DNA of 40,990 nucleotides. It comes from a virus. Positions 1-7,356 of this stretch are shown piece by piece. Under the pieces are notes generated by a model. The model was given only the letters and a program-made list of their open reading frames with translations, was not told where the DNA came from and searched no databases. Positions within the stretch are counted from its first letter, which is position 1, and each line of letters opens with the position of its first letter. The position numbers and the translations under genes were made by a program. The stretch spans positions 1 through 40,990 of IMG/VR virus record IMGVR_UViG_3300045051_000620; one strand, given 5' to 3'.

Positions 1-111
1 TGGCGCCGTCACGCCCTCGGCCCGCACGGCCACGTCGCCGGGAAAGGCCACCGGGACCAGCGGCCGGCAGTCCAGCATGACCGCGCCCGCCAGCCGGAAG
101 CCGGGGCCGGA
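1..111. other. Left bacterial flank
   Basis: This 111-bp stretch lies outside the phage end. The minus strand is open for all 37 codons with strong GC at third positions and reads like ordinary protein (for example LAGAVMLDCRPLVPVAFPGD). One plus-strand frame is open as well, so the coding strand is not settled. No family was recognised. It does not look like the other half of the RTX gene seen at the right flank. Confidence 0.45.
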
Positions 112-163
112 TGTAGCCGGACACCAGAGTCTGCACGGCGGGACATCAGAGTTGGCATCAGTG
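112..163. other. Phage right end (attR) with transposase sites R1 and R2
   Basis: The terminal TGT is at 112. Two related 17-mers follow in the same orientation: GGACACCAGAGTCTGCA at 119..135 and GGACATCAGAGTTGGCA at 141..157. They are 22 bp apart (two helical turns), the same spacing as R1-R2 of phage Mu. Matching inverted copies sit at the other end of the prophage (40709..40725 and 40838..40854). These are the expected binding sites for the transposase at 34240..36357. The assignment rests on sequence symmetry and spacing, not on a known consensus for this phage. Confidence 0.85.
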
Positions 164-451
164 CGGTTTTCGCTGGGGCGCCCTTGAACCGGCGTTGAAG
201 GCCCGTTTCAACCCCGGCTTCAGACCGACGCCGCGACGGAGGTTTCGCCGGCTGGCCGCCCAGTGTGATCCGGTGTTCTTGAGGTCGACGGTGATCACGG
301 CTATCTCCTTCACCGGGTGGCGACGATGGAAACCGGCTTCCATTACACCGCTCGGGTTCGCCCGACCGCTAGTGCATGAGGGGTACGCCGACCCTCCGTC
401 ACCCGACCGATCCGATCAGCACGTCGCGCAACCCGACGCTTACCGCTTCGG
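164..451. other. Gene-free stretch at the phage right end
   Basis: No convincing gene is seen here. There is a dyad ATGGAA-N6-TTCCAT at 326..343 and an imperfect GAGGGGT/ACCCTC hairpin at 378..396, about 60 bp downstream of the last late gene on the minus strand. Either could end late transcription, but neither is followed by a T run. TTGAA-N7-TTCAA occurs at 195..211. The short open frames here lack ribosome binding sites and recognisable sequence. Confidence 0.5.
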
Positions 452-859
452 TCATTCACCTTTAGCGACACCCTTCCCCGCCCTCTCCTGGTTCAGCCGG
501 AACAGCCGCGCCAGCATCTCGTCGTCGGTCATGCCGCGCCGCCAGTCCTCGCCCCAGCCGTAGGTGTCGGCCACGGCCTGGTCGAGGGAGGCGTGGGCGT
601 GGGTCAGCCAGGCGGGGCGGGTGTTGTAGAGGTTCGTCAGGGTGCGCTTCTTCAGCTCGGCCGCGGCGTGGTCGTCGATGGGCAGCAGGCGGTCGGGGTA
701 GCCGGGGACGACCTCGGGGACGCGGGTGACGAGGTCGGGCGGGTTCAGCCAGGCCTCGCGCAATTCGTTCAGGCGGACGGCGGCGATGACTTTCGCGCGC
801 GGGTCGGCGGCGTAGGCGGCGGCGGGGTGCAGGATCGCGGGATAGAAGGTCGTGGGCAC
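452..859 (-). pseudogene. C-terminal fragment of an MmeI/YeeA-like DNA methyltransferase
   Basis: The 135-residue reading frame begins with GTG at 859, with AGGA a few bases upstream and an in-frame stop 15 bases before it. Its sequence (LNELREAWLNPPDLV at about 29-43, VPGYPDRLLP at about 51-60, ELKKRTLTNLYNTRPAWL at about 68-85, then AHASLDQAVADTYGW) matches my memory of the extreme C-terminus of large type IIG/YeeA-like adenine methyltransferases. Those proteins are several hundred residues longer. No SAM-binding or NPPY catalytic motif is present, so it cannot methylate alone. It is either a decayed remnant left at the phage end or a stand-alone specificity piece. It is the last gene before the right end, where Mu has mom. 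Confidence 0.6.
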
Positions 860-1016
860 GGTCCTGTTCTTTCAGAGCTTGACGCCGGTCTGCGGACGCT
901 TCGGGAATGTCGTCGCCCTTGAAGAGGTCGAACTCAACCATTCCGCAATCCCCAATCTGCCGCGCGCTGCGTGAAGCAGCGCCATCTTCCTTCCTCGCCG
1001 GCCGATTTGCGATGGA

Positions 1017-2837
1017 TTACTTGGCCAGCCGGCCTCTCGGGATAACGTCAATGTCGACAGTCCGGATGGGTCGCGTCTTTGAAGGAGCTTCGTCCCTGGC
1101 GACCTTACCCTCAATTGGCAAGAGCATCTCGGTCTGACCCTCGATGCGCTTGCGACCCCTTCCAGATCGCGCCTGCATTGGAGTTGGTGAGGCTTCCGGC
1201 GGATCAACCGTGCCGGGGAGCTTCAACGGATATTCCGCGAAAAGCCGGGCGACGTCGATTATCTGTAGTTTCGGAGTGCGAAGCTTCGGCGGCCCTATCT
1301 CGCCGGCTGAAAGTGCCTCATTCCGCATGGCCCGCGTCGGCTCACCGAGGCATACAAGGATGCCCGCTTCGGCGCCCTCACGTTCCACCACCGATTTAAG
1401 CTTATGGACTGCATCCACGCCAACATTCGTGCCGCCTTTGACGGACACGATTGCGCGATAAGCCGCTTCACTTCCGGGCCGATGGTACCGGATGACCCCG
1501 TCGATCCCCCTGTCTGCACCTGGCTTGACGTTCGGGACACCCCCAAGCGTGAAGACAGCCCACTTCTGGAACTCCAGCCAGTCGCGAGCGGCAAGCGCTG
1601 TTGCGGATTCGGTGTCCTGCGGCTTGCCGAGCAGTTGATACTGACCGCTGATGGCATCCCCGAACTTCCGCTTCATCCGGGTCTCGATCACGTGGATCGC
1701 CAGATAGGTGATGTCGATCCCGATCCACTTTCGACCGAGCTCCTGGGCAGCCTCAACCGTTGTCCCGCATCCGCAAAACGGGTCAAGAACGACGTCGCCC
1801 GGGTTCGATGACGTTGCGATGATCCGCTTCAGAAGTGCGAGCGGCTTCTGCGTCGAATACCCGAGACGCTCGGCCGCGCCCGCCGTCAGCGGCTGGATAT
1901 CCGTCCAGACGTCCTGCAGCGGGACGCCCTTCATCTCGTCCAGAAACCGCTTGTACTCGGGCATGCCGTCGTATGTGTGCCGCAGGCGGCCTTCCTGCGC
2001 AAACTGCCGCATGTTGGACTTCGAGTAGGCCCAGAAACGATAGGCATACGGGCGGACGGCCCGGTACTCCCAACCCTCACGGGGGGACAGAAACTCATCT
2101 TCCAGGTCCGCTTGCCAGCGGACCTTCTCGCCCGCAGGCTTCTTGACGCGCCAGTCGTATGAGGTGTCTCCACCGCCCTTGGCGGCCGTCAGATCACCGC
2201 GCCGGAACCGCCGTCCGCTGTCATCGTCGACGAGGGCATAATCCCGTCCGGTGTAGCCTTCATTGTACGGGGTGAAGACCTCGTTCCACGTCCAGGTCTT
2301 TCCTTTCGTGTAGAACAGGATCGTATCGTGCACGTGCCCGTGGTTCTTCTTACCCTGTTTGGTGTCGCTGTGCGCGCCCGATCGCTTCCAGATGATCTCG
2401 CTCCGGAAGGCGCTTGGATCGAGGATCGTGTCCAGCAAGACCTTCAGGTAGTGGCTCGCCGCCGGATCGCAGTGCAGGTAGAGCGAGCCCGTTCCCTTCA
2501 GGACCCTGCGCATTTCGACCAGCCTGACGGCCATGATGGCAAGATAGGCCATGACCGCGCTCTCGCGGAAGACCTTGAAGAACGCGTCGAGAAGCTGGCC
2601 AGCCGCGATGTCGCGCTGCGCCACACCCTCCATTGCCCGTCGTGCGTCAGGACCCCAGGTCCACATGTCCTCGAAGGCGTGCGACTGTGCCTGCGAAGGC
2701 CCGGCGCGCTTGGTCCCAAAGATGACGTTGTAGCTGGCCTTCGAGTTGAAGGGCGGATCAAGGTAGATCAGGTCGACAGTCTCGCTGCCGAGCCGCTGAA
2801 GGACGTCAAGGTTGTCGCCGAAGAAAAGCCTGTTCAT
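1017..2837 (-). CDS. DNA methyltransferase fused to a Mrr-like PD-(D/E)XK domain
   Basis: The 606-residue protein starts at ATG 2837, 7-8 bases after GGGAGG; an upstream ATG at 2852 overlaps that ribosome site. It has a Mod-like methylase core: LDPPF (catalytic motif IV, 26-30) precedes LDPFCGCGTT (SAM motif I, 351-360). That permuted order is typical of beta-class N6-adenine or N4-cytosine methylases. After residue 415 comes a Mrr_cat-like nuclease region with GADRGIDG (440-447) and VSVKGG (464-469), giving D446 and K467. A serine occupies the position before VK where Glu or Gln is usual. Base composition is visibly less GC-rich than neighbours, suggesting acquisition as a cargo gene. It probably protects phage DNA from host restriction, or forms a one-polypeptide modification-restriction enzyme; the target site is unknown. 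A 7-bp hairpin at 964..982 lies just downstream. Confidence 0.85.
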   Translation of the reverse strand: MNRLFFGDNLDVLQRLGSETVDLIYLDPPFNSKASYNVIFGTKRAGPSQAQSHAFEDMWTWGPDARRAMEGVAQRDIAAGQLLDAFFKVFRESAVMAYLAIMAVRLVEMRRVLKGTGSLYLHCDPAASHYLKVLLDTILDPSAFRSEIIWKRSGAHSDTKQGKKNHGHVHDTILFYTKGKTWTWNEVFTPYNEGYTGRDYALVDDDSGRRFRRGDLTAAKGGGDTSYDWRVKKPAGEKVRWQADLEDEFLSPREGWEYRAVRPYAYRFWAYSKSNMRQFAQEGRLRHTYDGMPEYKRFLDEMKGVPLQDVWTDIQPLTAGAAERLGYSTQKPLALLKRIIATSSNPGDVVLDPFCGCGTTVEAAQELGRKWIGIDITYLAIHVIETRMKRKFGDAISGQYQLLGKPQDTESATALAARDWLEFQKWAVFTLGGVPNVKPGADRGIDGVIRYHRPGSEAAYRAIVSVKGGTNVGVDAVHKLKSVVEREGAEAGILVCLGEPTRAMRNEALSAGEIGPPKLRTPKLQIIDVARLFAEYPLKLPGTVDPPEASPTPMQARSGRGRKRIEGQTEMLLPIEGKVARDEAPSKTRPIRTVDIDVIPRGRLAK

Positions 2838-2954
2838 CCTTGCCTCCCGCATCCCCCCAGGCGGCGCGTCCTTTTACACCGACTGGCATAAACTCCCTTC
2901 CGAAATCCTAAGGGTCTCCGGGGTTTCCGTCGCGTCGTGGCGAAAACACACCAT

Positions 2955-3764
2955 TCACACCCACCCCCAGTTCCCGATCAGCAGCTCCCCCCGCCTGACC
3001 TTCTCCGTCCCCGTGCCGATCGTGTAGGTCGTCTCGACCTCGACCATCCGGAACCGGCCGAAGACCTCGCGCACCTCGGGCCGGTCGTTCAGGCTCAGCA
3101 GGAACCGGCCCTTCAGCGCCCCCAGCACGTCGGCCATCCGCGCGAAATCCGCCCGCGTGAAGATCGGGCCGTAGTCGCCCTCGCAGCCCCAGTACGGCGG
3201 GTCGAGGTAGAAGAGCGTGCCTGGCCGGTCATAGCGCGGGATGAAGTCGGCCCAGTCCAGGCATTCGATCACCACGCCCGACAGGCGGCTGTGAAGATCC
3301 TCGAGCATCGGCTCGAGCGTCGTCAGGTTGAACCGCGCCGGCCGGTCGGTCGCCACGCCGAAATTGCGGCCCGACACCTTGCCGCCAAAGGCCGTGCGCT
3401 GGAGGTACAGAAACCGCGCCGCGCGCTCGAGGTCGGTCAGCGTGTCGGGGGGCGTCGCGACCAGGCGGTTGAACTCGGCCCGCGTCGTCAGCTGGAACCG
3501 CAGCACGTCCAGGAACTGCGGATAGTGCCGCTGCAGGATCCGGAACAGGTTCGCCACGTCGCGGCCGCGGTCGTTGATCACCTCGCAGGCCGGCCGCGCG
3601 CTGCGGCGCAGGAAGACCCCGCCCATGCCGACGAAGGGCTCGGCATAGGTCGTGCAGGGCGTGGCGTCGAGGATGGCGCAGATGCGCCGGGCGAGGTTGC
3701 GCTTGCCGCCGAGCCAGGGGGCGACGGGCTGCACGGGGGCTGTGGTCGTGAACAATGTCTTCAT
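2955..3764 (-). CDS. dam: Dam-like adenine-specific DNA methylase
   Basis: This 269-residue protein of the D12 class (M.DpnM/Dam family) transfers a methyl group from SAM to adenine N6. Visible motifs are WLGGKR (17-22) and EPFVGMGGVF (42-51) for SAM binding and LDPPYWG (187-193) for catalysis. The order I then IV is the alpha class and differs from the neighbouring methylase. GATC is the usual target of the family, but sites vary. The start at ATG 3764 gives the known N-terminus; no strong ribosome site precedes it. It sits after the tail fiber gene with a 119-bp gap, in the region where Mu carries the mom modification gene, so an anti-restriction role is likely. Confidence 0.9.
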   Translation of the reverse strand: MKTLFTTTAPVQPVAPWLGGKRNLARRICAILDATPCTTYAEPFVGMGGVFLRRSARPACEVINDRGRDVANLFRILQRHYPQFLDVLRFQLTTRAEFNRLVATPPDTLTDLERAARFLYLQRTAFGGKVSGRNFGVATDRPARFNLTTLEPMLEDLHSRLSGVVIECLDWADFIPRYDRPGTLFYLDPPYWGCEGDYGPIFTRADFARMADVLGALKGRFLLSLNDRPEVREVFGRFRMVEVETTYTIGTGTEKVRRGELLIGNWGWV

Positions 3765-3883
3765 CAGTTTCGGTCCAGATAGCCGCGGGATGCGGCCTTG
3801 AACCTGATCGGGTCGGGGGGTGGCCCTGCAACGGTGCCCCTTGCCGGGCGGCGCGGTCCAACGCGCGCCGTCCGGCCATCCTG

Positions 3884-5821
3884 CTACAGCGCGAAGCGCG
3901 CGATGACCTGCGCCGCGCCGGTGCCGCCCGTCGCGCCGGAGGCCGCGCCGCCGGCGGCGCCGCTGACGGGGTCGAGCTTGGACGTGGCGCCGGTCAGCAG
4001 GTTGAAGATCACGACGCGGCCGCCGCCGCCCCGGCCTCCGCCCTGTCCGCCGATGCCGGTGCCGGAACCATTGCCGCCGTTGCCGCCGGCACCGCCGCTC
4101 ACGTCGATGGCATCCGCGATCTCGGTTCCGAGAAGCTCGTTGTGGCAGATGTAGACCATGCCGCCGCCGCCGCCGGAGCCGCCGCCGCCACCCCCCCGGT
4201 TTCCGGCCGCCGGGCTGCCGCCGTTTCCTCCGGGCCCGCCGCGCGCCTGGATGATCGCCGCCGTGGTGTTCGTGCCCCGCTGGATGCGCCTCGCGTAGAT
4301 GGCCATCCCGTTGCCGGGGGCACCGCCGGAACCGCCACCACCGCCCGCCGTTCCGTCGCCACCGCCGCCGCCACCGCTGCAACTCCGGCCGTTGGTGTAG
4401 CAGTTCATGACACCGTTCACGATGCCGATGAAGTCGTGGATATAACGCCGGAAGCTGGTGGTGATTGTCGCGGCGGCGACTTGGGAACTGCCTGGGCCGC
4501 CGCCTCCGCTCGACCCGGCCCCGCCTGACCCGCCAACGCCCATTCCGCCCGAAACCAGAAGCGTGATGCTTCCCAAAGTTGGTCCGGCGGTGCCCGCCGC
4601 CGTTCCACCTGCACCACCGGCATTTCTGGTGGTGATGTTGATGATGCTGCTCTGGGCGCTTGCTGCAGCCCCACCACCGGTCCCAGTTACGCCGCCGTTG
4701 TTGCCGATTGCCCCGTTGCAGTGGATCGCACCAGCCCCTGCCGCCGAGATGTCGAGGGTGTCCTTGACGAAGACCCGAAAGCCCGCCGTGTTCAGGACCC
4801 CAGACCCGCTGATCGTCAGGGTGTTGTAGCTCATGTCCCGCGTCAGCGTGGTCGTGCCCGAGCTGATCGTGACGTCGCCGTCCGAGCCGTCGCTGTAGAG
4901 GCCGAGGGGGAAGCCGTCCCCACCGCCACCGCCCGTCGCCGCAACGGCCAGCGTCCCTGCGCTGTCGTCGTAGGTCAGGCTCACGCCCGCCCCCGCCACC
5001 AGCAGTGCCGCGACGCGGTCGTCCACGGCCTCGCCGAAATCGCTGATCGTGCTGGCGGCTTGTGTGCCCGTGTGCGTCGCCCGGTCGCGCAGGGCGGCGT
5101 CGGCGGCATTGGCGGTGGCGCCCGTGGCGATCCCGTCGAGCTTGGCCTTGTCGGCCGCCGCCATGAAGCCTGCCGCCGCCCCGGTCGCCGCCGCGTGGCC
5201 GTGACCGAGGGCCGCAAAGGCCGCAGTGCCCTCCGCCGTCGTCAGGTACTGCGGATGCGGGTCGGCCGCGCCGAGGTGCGCGGTCAGGTCGGGCGGGAAG
5301 GTCGCGGGCCGGCCCGTCACGTCCGTCCAGGGGATCTGCGCGCCGGGCTGCAGAGCCGTGCCGGCCAACGCGCCCTGCGCGGCCGTGGCGAAGGCCGCGC
5401 TGCCTTCCGCCGCCGTCAGGTACTGCGGATGCGGATCGGCCGCGCCGAGGTGCGCGGTCAGGTCGGGCGGGAAGGTCGCGGGCTTGCCGGTCACGTCCGT
5501 CCAGGGGATCTGCGCGCCGGGCTGCAGCGCGGTTCCGGCCAGCGCGCCCTCGGCGGCCGTGGCGAAGGCCGCGGTCCCTTCGGCGGCCGTCAGGTACTGC
5601 GGATGCGGGTCGGCCGCGCCCAGGTGCGCCGTCAGGTCGGGCGGGAAGGTCGCGGGCTTGCCGGTGATGTCCGGCCAGGCGACCTCGCCGGCCGCGCCGC
5701 CCGTGACCGTGACCCCGCCGCCGACCGCCAGCGCCACCGGCCGCGCCTCGCGCGTCAGGGTGATCTGCGCGCCTGCGACGGTCAGGCGGACGGACCGGCG
5801 CTCGACCGTCAGGGACGTCAC
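3884..5821 (-). CDS. Tail fiber / receptor-binding protein with glycine-rich tip
   Basis: This 645-residue protein is the probable host-binding fiber. Residues about 48-205 contain three near-identical units of 58 residues with GKPATFPPDLTAHLGA and the DPHPQYLT motif common in trimeric phage fibers. A linker with LDGIATGATANAAD follows, another sequence often seen in fibers. From about residue 385 to the end the chain is dominated by glycine runs (GGGGGG, GGAGGNGG, GGQGGGRGGGG) separated by short hydrophobic strands. That resembles the polyglycine-II sandwich adhesins described for T-even gp38-type tips; the link is by composition only. It overlaps the upstream gene by four bases. Confidence 0.85.
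   Translation of the reverse strand: MTSLTVERRSVRLTVAGAQITLTREARPVALAVGGGVTVTGGAAGEVAWPDITGKPATFPPDLTAHLGAADPHPQYLTAAEGTAAFATAAEGALAGTALQPGAQIPWTDVTGKPATFPPDLTAHLGAADPHPQYLTAAEGSAAFATAAQGALAGTALQPGAQIPWTDVTGRPATFPPDLTAHLGAADPHPQYLTTAEGTAAFAALGHGHAAATGAAAGFMAAADKAKLDGIATGATANAADAALRDRATHTGTQAASTISDFGEAVDDRVAALLVAGAGVSLTYDDSAGTLAVAATGGGGGDGFPLGLYSDGSDGDVTISSGTTTLTRDMSYNTLTISGSGVLNTAGFRVFVKDTLDISAAGAGAIHCNGAIGNNGGVTGTGGGAAASAQSSIINITTRNAGGAGGTAAGTAGPTLGSITLLVSGGMGVGGSGGAGSSGGGGPGSSQVAAATITTSFRRYIHDFIGIVNGVMNCYTNGRSCSGGGGGGDGTAGGGGGSGGAPGNGMAIYARRIQRGTNTTAAIIQARGGPGGNGGSPAAGNRGGGGGGSGGGGGMVYICHNELLGTEIADAIDVSGGAGGNGGNGSGTGIGGQGGGRGGGGRVVIFNLLTGATSKLDPVSGAAGGAASGATGGTGAAQVIARFAL
5160..5690 (-). 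repeat. Three tandem 174-bp repeats in the fiber gene
   Basis: The DNA around 5245, 5419 and 5594 repeats with a period of 174 bp, encoding 58-residue units that differ at only a few positions (AAEGS versus AAEGT, TGKP versus TGRP). The last unit degenerates into GTAAFAALGHGH. The strong DNA-level identity implies recent duplication or gene conversion and predicts copy-number variation between related phages. Confidence 0.9.
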
Positions 5822-6105
5822 GGCGTCACCGCCGGCACGACCTCGAAGCGCAGCGTCTCGTCGCTGTAGGAGGTGACGCCGCCCGCGACGGATTTCACGT
5901 CCCAGAGGTAGTGGCCGACCGGCCAGGCGCCCGTCGCGGCCGAGAGCGTGCCGGTCCCCGCGGCCGCGTCGGTGACCGTGAAGGTCAACTCGAAGACCTC
6001 GGCCCCGCAGCGGACGGACGAGCTGACCGTCACGCCCGTCAGCGGCTGCCCGTGGTCGTAGGCGGCAAGGAAGGTCTCGCCCTGCTTGATGCGGAACTGG
6101 CTCAT
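5818..6105 (-). CDS. Small late protein upstream of the tail fiber
   Basis: The 95-residue product (MSQFRIKQGETF...) has the look of a compact all-beta domain with alternating hydrophobic residues, ending in a strand-rich YSDETLRFEVVP segment. No family was recognised with confidence. Similar small beta proteins often sit next to fibers as collar or attachment domains. Start ATG 6105 overlaps the previous stop by four bases and its own end overlaps the fiber start, so the genes are translationally coupled. A structural tail role is inferred only from position. Confidence 0.7.
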   Translation of the reverse strand: MSQFRIKQGETFLAAYDHGQPLTGVTVSSSVRCGAEVFELTFTVTDAAAGTGTLSAATGAWPVGHYLWDVKSVAGGVTSYSDETLRFEVVPAVTP

Positions 6106-6548
6106 GCGCGGACCTCGCGGTTGACGAAAGTCACCCCGTCCCAGAGGTCGCCGGGGCTGATCGTGTGCGGCTTGGGAAAGCCGAGCGCGTAGGCCAGAAG
6201 CTCGCTGCAGAACCACTTCAAGGGGCCGTTGAAGCCCGGCGTGAACCAGGGCGAGAAGACCGCGCCGAGAAGGTCGTAGCGCGCGCCGGCATGGCGGGCG
6301 GCGGTCGCGAAGGCCCCGCGCGGCGCCCAGGCGCCGACCGGCAGGATGTCCCAGTGGCCGGCCCTCAGCCCGATCCGCTTGACCCGCACGCCCCCGTCGC
6401 GCTTCGACGCGCTGACGCAGAGCGCGCCCTCGGCCGTGGTCTCGGCCTCCTCGAACAGCTCGACATGGCTGTAGCGCGACCGCGTGGCGGTGCGGATCAG
6501 CCGGTCGGTCCAGTCGCCGGGGCCGGTGTAGAAGGCGAGTTTCATCAT
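6102..6548 (-). CDS. Permuted NlpC/P60 (YiiX-like) papain-fold protein
   Basis: The 148-residue protein has an early histidine in RYSHVELF (H28) and a late cysteine in KWFCSELLA (C114). This His-then-Cys order is the circularly permuted form of the NlpC/P60 papain-like fold, as in YiiX/YaeF-type enzymes. Members hydrolyse amide or thioester bonds; in phage late operons a peptidoglycan peptidase or host-envelope function is plausible. The gene lies between tail-tip and fiber genes with four-base overlaps on both sides. It has no signal peptide, so it is probably virion-associated or cytoplasmic. It is the second papain-like candidate of the tail region (see 10301..10714). Confidence 0.7.
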   Translation of the reverse strand: MMKLAFYTGPGDWTDRLIRTATRSRYSHVELFEEAETTAEGALCVSASKRDGGVRVKRIGLRAGHWDILPVGAWAPRGAFATAARHAGARYDLLGAVFSPWFTPGFNGPLKWFCSELLAYALGFPKPHTISPGDLWDGVTFVNREVRA

Positions 6549-6979
6549 GGGTTCAAGGCCTCCATCGAAGCGGTCATCCCAGTGACCGCCGCATCGATCG
6601 CGCTTTCCGTGGCGGCCGCATCGACGGCGATCAGCGCCGTCATCCGCGCGCCCTCGATCGCCGCCGCGACCTGCCGCCAGATCGCGCCCATCTGCAGCCA
6701 GAGCTGCGCGAGCTGCCCCGGCGTCGCGGCCGTCAGGCCGACCTCGGCCATCAGCATCGGGTAATCCGCGGGGTCCGGCGCGGGATCGGCCAGATACGCC
6801 CGCGCCTCGGCTTCCTTGCCGAGATAGATCATCTCCTGGCCGGCGATGTCGGTGATGAAGGGGCGCCGGGCCTCGCCGGCCAGCCGGTTGATCCGGTCCC
6901 TGGCGGCAGCCTGCGCCGCAGCGAACCGGGCGGCATCGCGGGCCGCGCGTGCTGCGGGATCGCGGCGGACGGTGATCAT
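6545..6979 (-). CDS. Tail accessory protein, possible fiber-assembly factor
   Basis: The product is 144 residues and nearly all helical in appearance. Its N-terminus is alanine/arginine-rich with an ARDAARFAAAQAAARDRINRL helix, and its C-terminal half has further amphipathic helices and ends MEALNP. An N-terminal helix followed by ARAYLAD resembles helical proteins that accompany phage fibers (DUF4376/Tfa-like), but I cannot confirm the family. It is coupled by four-base overlaps to 6976..7356 and 6102..6548. A role in tail fiber folding or attachment is inferred from location. Confidence 0.6.
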   Translation of the reverse strand: MITVRRDPAARAARDAARFAAAQAAARDRINRLAGEARRPFITDIAGQEMIYLGKEAEARAYLADPAPDPADYPMLMAEVGLTAATPGQLAQLWLQMGAIWRQVAAAIEGARMTALIAVDAAATESAIDAAVTGMTASMEALNP

Positions 6980-7356
6980 CGCACCACCCGCAGCGTCCAG
7001 GGCAGCCAGGGCGCCGGCGCCGTCACCGTGATCTCGTAGGGGCCGGGATCGGGCAGCGCGACGTCCAGGCTGCCGTCCGGCGCGGGCCCGGTCGTGGCCA
7101 GGACCTGGCCGGTCTCGCCGTCCTCGACCGTGACGGTCGCCGAGGCCGGCAGGCCGGCGATCGCCACGCCCTCGGCCGTCAGGGCGTGCGCGGCCACGGT
7201 CGGACGGGCCTGCCAGGCCGTGCCGTCGAACCAGACACCGGGCAGCAGGACGTAGACGGCCGCGTCGACCTCGACCGTCCCCTCGGGCAGGTGTGCCGGG
7301 CGAATGCCCCAGCCGGACGGCAGGCCGCTTGCGTCAAGGCGGACGAAGTACTTCAT
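6976..7356 (-). CDS. Small tail-associated beta protein
   Basis: The product has 126 residues. The N-terminus (MKYFVRLDASGLPSGWG) resembles the start of short proteins downstream of siphovirus tip genes. Residues about 60-126 have an Ig-like strand pattern (ASATVTVEDGETGQVL, GPYEITVTAP, WTLRVVR). Start ATG 7356 overlaps the stop of the tip protein (ATGA). No enzyme motif is present. It is probably a minor tail component; exact function unknown. Confidence 0.65.
   Translation of the reverse strand: MKYFVRLDASGLPSGWGIRPAHLPEGTVEVDAAVYVLLPGVWFDGTAWQARPTVAAHALTAEGVAIAGLPASATVTVEDGETGQVLATTGPAPDGSLDVALPDPGPYEITVTAPAPWLPWTLRVVR

Noticed and set aside
964-982. GCGCTGC-N5-GCAGCGC hairpin as a terminator after the methylase
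   Set aside because: The stem is good, but no T run follows on the minus strand, so it cannot be called a terminator with confidence.
872-1207. Short minus-strand frames in and around 860..1016 (for example one starting MVEFDLFKGDDIPE)
   Set aside because: The start looks protein-like, but the frame soon becomes the arginine/proline-rich shadow of the methylase fragment and has no ribosome site.
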